Source: Sambucus nigra (Eukaryota; Streptophyta; Magnoliopsida; Dipsacales; Adoxaceae). Taken from it: DNA of 64,000 nt. Below the pieces are notes generated by a model. The model did no database searches and was not told the origin of the DNA. It was given only the letters and a program-made list of their open reading frames with translations. The stretch spans positions 837,005,573 to 837,069,572 of the forward strand of contig OX422207.1 of NCBI GenBank assembly GCA_949130495.1. Reading direction: 5' to 3'. Of this stretch, positions 57,727-64,000 are shown piece by piece (positions within the stretch are counted from its first letter, which is position 1; every line of letters begins with the position of its first letter). A program made the translations under genes and the position numbers.

Positions 57727-59088
57727 TGTAACACCCCGCGCAACACACGAGGCGCTACTGCGATTAAAACTAAGCTAAATGCTCAGCAAATAGTATAGAG
57801 CATCTATATTCCATAAAATAAATATAATGAACCCAAAAATTACACTTTTAAAATAATTACAATTTAATGCTAGGTGTCCAAATAGTTACACTGCCAATCT
57901 AAACAAAATAAATAAAATCCTCCAAATGACAAACTCTAAAATCTTCCAAAAAAATCCATAGCATCCTAATCCACGTAAACCTGCCACAAAAGAAAAATAA
58001 GATAAAGTACACAATTTGACAGGAATGGATGCTCAAAACAATAACGGTGAATAAATGCAACAATACGAATCTGAATTCAAATTCAATGCGACATCCGGGC
58101 ATTATCACCAAGCCCCACCTCACCTCACCTAAGCTTCGTAAAGCCTCATGCTGGCTATTGGAATTTTGGACTATTGATGGGTGACCATTCTTCATGCCAT
58201 TTAAAAATTTCATGACACCATGCCCGTCAACAAATATAATAACTGAAATCGAATCAATATTTTGTATTCTAATAAACGTCATTATATCAACATTATGAGT
58301 ACAAATAAATGAGCAACAAACGACTACTGGCGAGAGAATTTAGCAGAATATTATGTAAAACTCGTACCTTAAAATCATCACAAGAAACTCATTAGATTCT
58401 AGCTGAAAATTCTGATCATACCACTGCATTCCTAGCTCGAAAATAATAAAAACTCGTTTTAGTCCAAACTCAAATAAACACCAAATAATCCTTCAAATCA
58501 TCGGTTGAATCTCGGTTTAAATGGGGTTAGGATTTTTTAGATGATAGGAGATGAAAATAGAGGATGCTACTCATTTTTTAGAAGGCTAAAAACTGTTTTA
58601 AAAGTCCTAAATTCGTCACTTTATGTCTATCTACGAAAAAGAGTTTGAGTCCTAATCAAACACAAACGCTTGAAAATTTATTAGGAATGATCGGACCGTT
58701 GGTTTTGGCTAAAATTGTACCAAGTTATAGTTGACAGCGAGACAAAGATTCTTTGAAAAATTAAGCTCGATCGAACAATCAAATTTTTAATGTTTTTTCT
58801 ACTTAGGCCAGATCCTCCCTCGAATTTTATAATAAAAGTTATAATTTCCAAATTTAATCCCGATTTAAATTCCACTTAAAACCCGATTTTTACATATAAA
58901 AACCAACATTTTTACATACCAAAATTGAATGGATTAAAAAAAAATTATTTTTTCCAAATCTTAGTAAATTTAATTAAATCCATTTTATGTTTTAGGACTC
59001 TTCTAAACGACCCAAGACTTATATATACTAGACTTTTGAATTCTGAATTAATTTAATTAATAACTGAATAAAATTACGGGTTTTTACA
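57727..59088 (-). repeat. family 3 LTR3
   Basis: 1,362 bp, TGTAACACCCCGCGC...GGGTTTTTACA. A 127-codon minus-strand ORF (57,899-58,282) is in the transcribed sense but is not open in the other LTR copies, so I do not call it a gene. Confidence 0.85.
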
Positions 59089-59095
59089 TAGCATC

Positions 59096-60529
59096 TGTAA
59101 CACCCCGCGCAAAATACGAGACACTACTGCGATTAAAACTAAACTAAATCCCTAATAATTAGTATAAAGCATCTATATTCCACAAAATAAAAATAATGAA
59201 TCCAACATTTACACTTATAAAATAATTACAATTTAATTCCTCTAAAAATAATGTTACGCTCTCCAAATAGTTACATTGCCAATCTAAACAAAAAATAAAA
59301 TAAAATCATCCGAACGTTGAGCTTTAAAATCCTCAAAAAATATCTATAGCGTCCAAATCCATGCTAACTTGCCACTAAAAGAAAAATATGGGGAAGTACA
59401 CAGTATGTCAAGAATAGATGCTCAAAATAATAACGGTGAATAAATGTAACAATACGAATCTTAATTCATGTTCAATGCGATATCCGAGCATTATACCAAT
59501 TTAATTTCTCAATAACACATCAATATGTCACTAGGCCTCACCTCACCTCACCTCACCTAAGCTTCGTAAAGGGTAATCCTGGCTATTGGACTTTTGGACT
59601 ATTGGCGGGTGACCATTATCTGTGCTATATAAAAATTTCATGACATCATGCCCATCAAAAAATAAAATAACTCAAATCGAATCAATATTTTAGATTCCAA
59701 TAAATGTCATGATAACAACATTATGAGTACAAAAAAAATGAGGAACAAATGACTACTTTCGAGAGATTTGAGGAGCATATTGTGTAAACCCCGTACCTTA
59801 AAATCACGACAAGAAACTTATAATATTTTGCCTCAAAATTTTGATCATACCACTGCGTTCCTCGAGCGAAAATAATAAAAACTCATTTTAGCCCAAACTC
59901 GAGGAAACACCAAATAAGCCTTCAAATCATGGGTTGAATCTTGGTTTAAATGGGGCTAGGGTTTTGTAGATGGAAGAAGATAAAAATAGTGGATGCTACT
60001 GATTTTTGAGAAGGCTAAAATGCATTTTAAAAGTCCTAAATTCGTCACTTTATGTTTGTATACCGAAAGAGTTTTAGTCGTAATCAAACACAAACACTAC
60101 AAAATTTATTACGGATGATTGGACTGTCAGAATTAGCTAAAATTTTAGTATGTTGTAGCTAACGAAGAGACAAAGCTTCTGTGAAAAATTTCTATTTAAT
60201 TTGACAGTCATATTTTTTTTCCTCCTTAGGTTGGATCCTCCCCCAATTTTTAAACAAAAAGTTATAATTTTCAAATTTAATCCTAATTTCAATTCCAATT
60301 AAAACCTTAATTTTATATATAAAAACCAATATTTTTACATACCAAAATCAAGTAGATTCAAGATATTTTATGTTTTTCAAAATTCGAGTTAATTTAATTA
60401 AAATCGGTTTTATGTTTTGAGGAACCTTCTAAACGACCCAAGACTTATAGATACTTATATTTAGAGTCTTTTAATCTAGCTTTTCGAATTAATTTAATTA
60501 ATTACCGAATAAAATTACTTATTTTTACA
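59096..60529 (-). repeat. family 3 LTR4
   Basis: 1,434 bp, TGTAACACCCCGCGC...ATTTTTACA. Separated from LTR3 by only TAGCATC, whose ends (TA... and ...CATC) match the two edges of a normal internal region. It has four to five CCTCA units at 59,536-59,558 where the other copies have two or three. Confidence 0.85.
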
Positions 60530-60756
60530 TAGTATTTTTCAGAAAAACAATCCCATTATTGACTTTCACTTTTTCTAATTAAGTTGCTAATTTTTTTTAA
60601 GAAAAGCACATGAATTAAGATTTGGGCGACATCTAAGTTGCATGATACTAAAGGGAGAGAATAAAGATATTCATGCTTGAGATTAGTCGGTTAAAAAATC
60701 TGATTAGATGGTTGGAATCCTCTTGAAAAATTAATGAAGATTGACTCTTGCACCAA

Positions 60757-61372
60757 CTTTAGATAACACCAATTGAGCCTTCAAATCTTGAGTTAAAACT
60801 TGATAACTTTAGGGATAGGGTTTTGTAGATGGAAGAAGATGAAATGTGTTTTAAAAGTTCTAAATTCATCACTTTATGTTTATATGCCAAAGAGAGTTTG
60901 AGTACTAATCAGACAAAAAAACTCAAAAATTTATCACGGATGATCGAACAGTCGAAATTTGCTGAAATTTTGGTATGTTGTAGCTGACGGCGAGACGAAG
61001 CTTCTGTAAAAAATTTTACTCGATTGGACAGTCAAAATTTTAATTTCTTATTTTTTTCCTTCTTAGGCCGGATGATCCCCCGATTTTAATACAAACGGTT
61101 GTAATTTCTGAATTTAAGTCCGATTTAAATTCCATTTAAAGCCTTATTGTTACATGTAAAAACAAACATTTTTACATACCAAAATTAAATTGATTCAAAA
61201 TTTTTTATTTTTTTGAAGTCCAAGTTAATTTAATTAAAATCGATTTTATGTTTTGAGGACTCTTCTAAACAACCCAAGACTTATATATACTCATATTAGG
61301 AGTCTTTGAAGCTAGCTTCCTGAATTCCGAATTAATTTAATTAAATGTTGGATAAAATTATTGGTTGTTACA
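60757..61372 (-). repeat. family 3 LTR5 fragment
   Basis: About 616 bp matching the right (outer) part of the other LTRs: TTGAGCCTTCAAATC, GGGTTTTGTAGATGGAAGAAG, ending GGTTGTTACA. The left part is absent; 60,530-60,756 is unrelated filler in which I see nothing. Confidence 0.78.
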
Positions 61373-64000
61373 TGTAATACAACTCCCTAGAATAAATAAA
61401 TAAATATATATATATTGAAATAAAGGTTAGGTATTTTATTCGGAAAATATTTGGAGAAAATAGGTGTATGAGTATTGAGCCAAAATTATACACAAAGTGA
61501 CGCGTCGAACATAGGGATTAAAAGGGAAAATTTATGTTGCATGACCCGCATGGACAAATATTTGTGTTAAATTAGTTGGTATGAATGCATTGGTGAAGTA
61601 CAACACAAATTAGTCGAGGAACAGAAGTAACCCGACTTGGTAAATACAATGCCTACTTTTGATGGTACGCGACAAGTAAGATTGGAAAGTTGCACGATTT
61701 TTGTAAGATTCCTCATGGCTGATAAAAATAATTTAACTGAATATTTAGGGACCTAAAAATATATATATATTAATATTGTGGGGTCAAAATTACTAAAAAG
61801 AAGGGGTTTTTGCATCAGGGACAACCCATGTGGGAAATATTTTTCGGGCATCACGTTTTGGTCCATTAAATATTATTGAGGTGTCGATCAGTTAGGATGT
61901 TCGGACCCTGACAATTCGGGATTAGGCTTCCTTGATAGTATATAAAGGATAGACGTGAGGTGATAGGGTTAATTTTCTCATCCCCATTTCAATAGCCTAT
62001 CTCTCTCTCTCTCAATCTAAAACTTGAACTTCCATAAGAGATGTTTCTATCTAGATTTCTTGGGGATATAACAACCCACCTACACAAATATATACACCAT
62101 GAAACCACCACTAGTAAGCCTTAGATCACCATATACCACCTTAGTAAAGCCTAAACATATTTTTGGGTTGAGGAAGATATGATTCTTAGAATTATTAGAC
62201 AACTTGAAGAGGGTCATTTTGAGAACAAAGAAACAATTTCATGGAGCTTTGTGTGGGGCATTCTTGGAGTGACAATGGAGATAAGTTTCAGAGGGCTTTT
62301 AGGGACCCCATTGAGGCCACCTTTGGAGGTGGTGAGTCCTCCATCTTCTTCACCACTTCCACATTTGTTATACATTCAACATGTTTACTTACATATATTA
62401 GATTAAATATGAGTAGGATTGATGTTAGTTTGCATCTAAGTTTTGAGTAGCAATCATCGTATCATTTTTACGAAACATGGGTTAAAAAAGGATGATTTAA
62501 AATGAGTTTTGAAATGTGAAAATTTTCAGAATATATGCCTTGAACATTTTATTGAATAAATTGTATTATAATGATGTTTTTGAGGAAAATCCTATGATTT
62601 TATGCAATAAAATGTAGTAAGCTTGTCTGAGCCATTTTCTAAGATTTAAAGGGTGATTTCCTATATGAATAAATGAACATAAATGAAAAAGGGGAAACTT
62701 TGAATTTAATAGGTATCTAAAGTGTGTGAAATCCATGTGAGAAAATGTTATCTTGGTACAATTCGAGTAAAGATAGATAATAGACATTTTTATGGCATAA
62801 AAAATTTTGAGGGAAGGATATTTTTGTGTATTTTTAGTAAAGAGGAAATAGTGGATATTTTGTGGAATAAAATATTGGGTAATGTGATTGTTTTCAAAAT
62901 ATTTATGAATAAATATTTTTAAGTTTCTTGCAAAATGGAGACTTTATGAACAAATGGACATTTGTTAAGTTTAAAGAAATTGCAAAATGTCTTTGTTACT
63001 TGAAAAGCATGATTGTTGTAAATGGTATAAAATTTTAGAAGAAATGTATGTTTAACCCACTTGGTAGGATTTTATAATTTAAAGTCCACCTTTTATGCAA
63101 GTAAACTTTTAGTATTTTGATAATAAATATGTGAGAAAGTTTAAACAAAGTCTTGTTGTGTTTTAACTTAAAATGAGACAGAGAGTGCTATTTTCTGTGC
63201 TAAAGGTGTTAAAGGGACAGGTGTGAAAGTTGGGCAAAAGTGTGATATTAAACAAGTGTTAAAATGACTAAAGTGTTTTAAAAGTTAAGTTGGAAACTTA
63301 ATAACCATTTTGAGGAATAACACTTGTTAAGGAGCTAAATTGCAAGTTTGGTAAATAAAGGGTAAACTGGTAATTTACTTAAAGTGAAATATTTTTATGG
63401 AATAAAAATGTTAAAGAATATCTTTACACTAATATGTGAGAAAATGAATTAAGTTCTAAAGCATGAATGAATTTAATATAAATCAAATGTGCATGTGGAT
63501 AAGGGACCTAAAGAAGAAAATCAATATTTTTCCAAGTGGTAAGGGAAAAATGAACTGTTAAGTCCAAGTTTTGGATCCGACCAGGTAAAAGTAAGGAAAT
63601 TTAATAATGTGGACATGTGTAAAATATTAAACACATTAATAAGGACTAGAATGCAACCTATAATAAGCAAGAAGGGATCGGAGCTCTTGGGTGAAAAGCC
63701 CTAAATCACTGGCCAAAGCATATGGTGCGAATAACCATCGGTGTGGATCCAGTGTAATTATGCGGTAAAGGAAAATTCTGAGAAAAGATATAAGGAATAA
63801 GGAACATGTCAAGAAATGGGTTGTGTGGCAAGACGTGTTAATACATCCTAGCTTGAATGAATGAAATAAACATTCCGATAAGGATGAAATGGAAAAGTAA
63901 ATGTGTAAATCTATTAATGTCCATAAGTTAAGGATAAGGGTAAAATAAAGTGGGCCAATGGGTGGTAAAGTAACCTAAGTTGTTCAACCCATAATTTGCA
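61373..64000 (+). mobile_element. family 2 element, 3' LTR (runs off the window)
   Basis: Starts TGTAATACAACTCCC directly after the family 3 array. It matches the 5' LTR at 37,660-39,414 and again in its last bases (TTCAACCCATAATTTG, as at 42,471). It has a good TATA box, TATATAAA at 61,939-61,946, and a CT run at 61,999-62,013. The ORFs at 62,179-62,450 lie in a part conserved between both LTRs, but they are short, different in the two copies and unrecognised. The end and the right target duplication are outside the window. Confidence 0.85.

Noticed and set aside
57899..58282. 127-codon minus-strand ORF in family 3 LTR3
   Set aside because: It is in the transcribed sense but not open in LTR1, LTR2 or LTR4; probably chance.

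Overview
This window looks like repeat-dense, AT-rich intergenic DNA from a plant nuclear genome, probably an angiosperm with many long-LTR retrotransposons. Evidence is plant-type Ty3/gypsy and Ty1/copia gag-pol relics, a plant mobile domain (PMD) relic, primer-binding sites matching plant tRNA ends, long LTRs and AT/GT/GA microsatellites. I see no intact host gene, rRNA, tRNA gene or CRISPR array. The species cannot be named from the sequence alone. Coding stretches are nearly all decayed mobile-element genes with stops and frameshifts.

Layout. (1) 1-17,800: an old minus-strand Ty3/gypsy element of Tat/Ogre type (TE0). Its gag, protease, RT, RNase H and integrase relics run right to left from a PBS at 16,157-16,176. 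Downstream of pol, in antisense, lies a PMD pseudogene (676-5,925 +). A piece of the integrase is inverted (7.74-8.22 kb), and a 2,985-bp solo LTR (LTR-A, 11,289-14,273) is inserted between gag and protease. The TE0 5' LTR holds a TATA box and an array of G-run repeats. (2) 17,806-21,670: minus-strand chromovirus pol relic B, interrupted by partial LTR-B, then a putative 0.96-kb element with terminal inverted repeats and a TA/TG microsatellite. (3) 21,671-32,256: a structurally complete Ty3/gypsy element (TE1, plus strand) with 406-bp LTRs and an imperfect 5-bp target duplication. Its gag-pol is full length but decayed, and a multi-part antisense gene related to 'putative gypsy type transposon' proteins faces pol. 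(4) 32,262-37,659: the 3' part of LTR-C with a clean initiator-Met PBS, then LTR-D (minus) followed by the integrase tail of element D. (5) 37,660-64,000: a large apparently non-coding LTR element (family 2, plus strand) whose 3' LTR runs off the window. Nested in it are a truncated chromovirus (LTR-E plus gag start), a gag-only Sirevirus-like copia element (F, perfect AGTTA duplication), a solo LTR (LTR-G) and a tandem LTR array (family 3, 53,601-61,372, flanked by TGTAA).

Relative order of insertion can be read from the nesting: element C before D, D before family 2, and family 2 before E, F, G and family 3. TE1 entered sequence next to LTR-C. The most interesting signals are the antisense genes carried by the two Tat-like elements, the family 3 LTR array, short TTCGAA/GAATCGATTC palindrome clusters in LTRs of several families, the G-run LTR array, and the internal integrase inversion.
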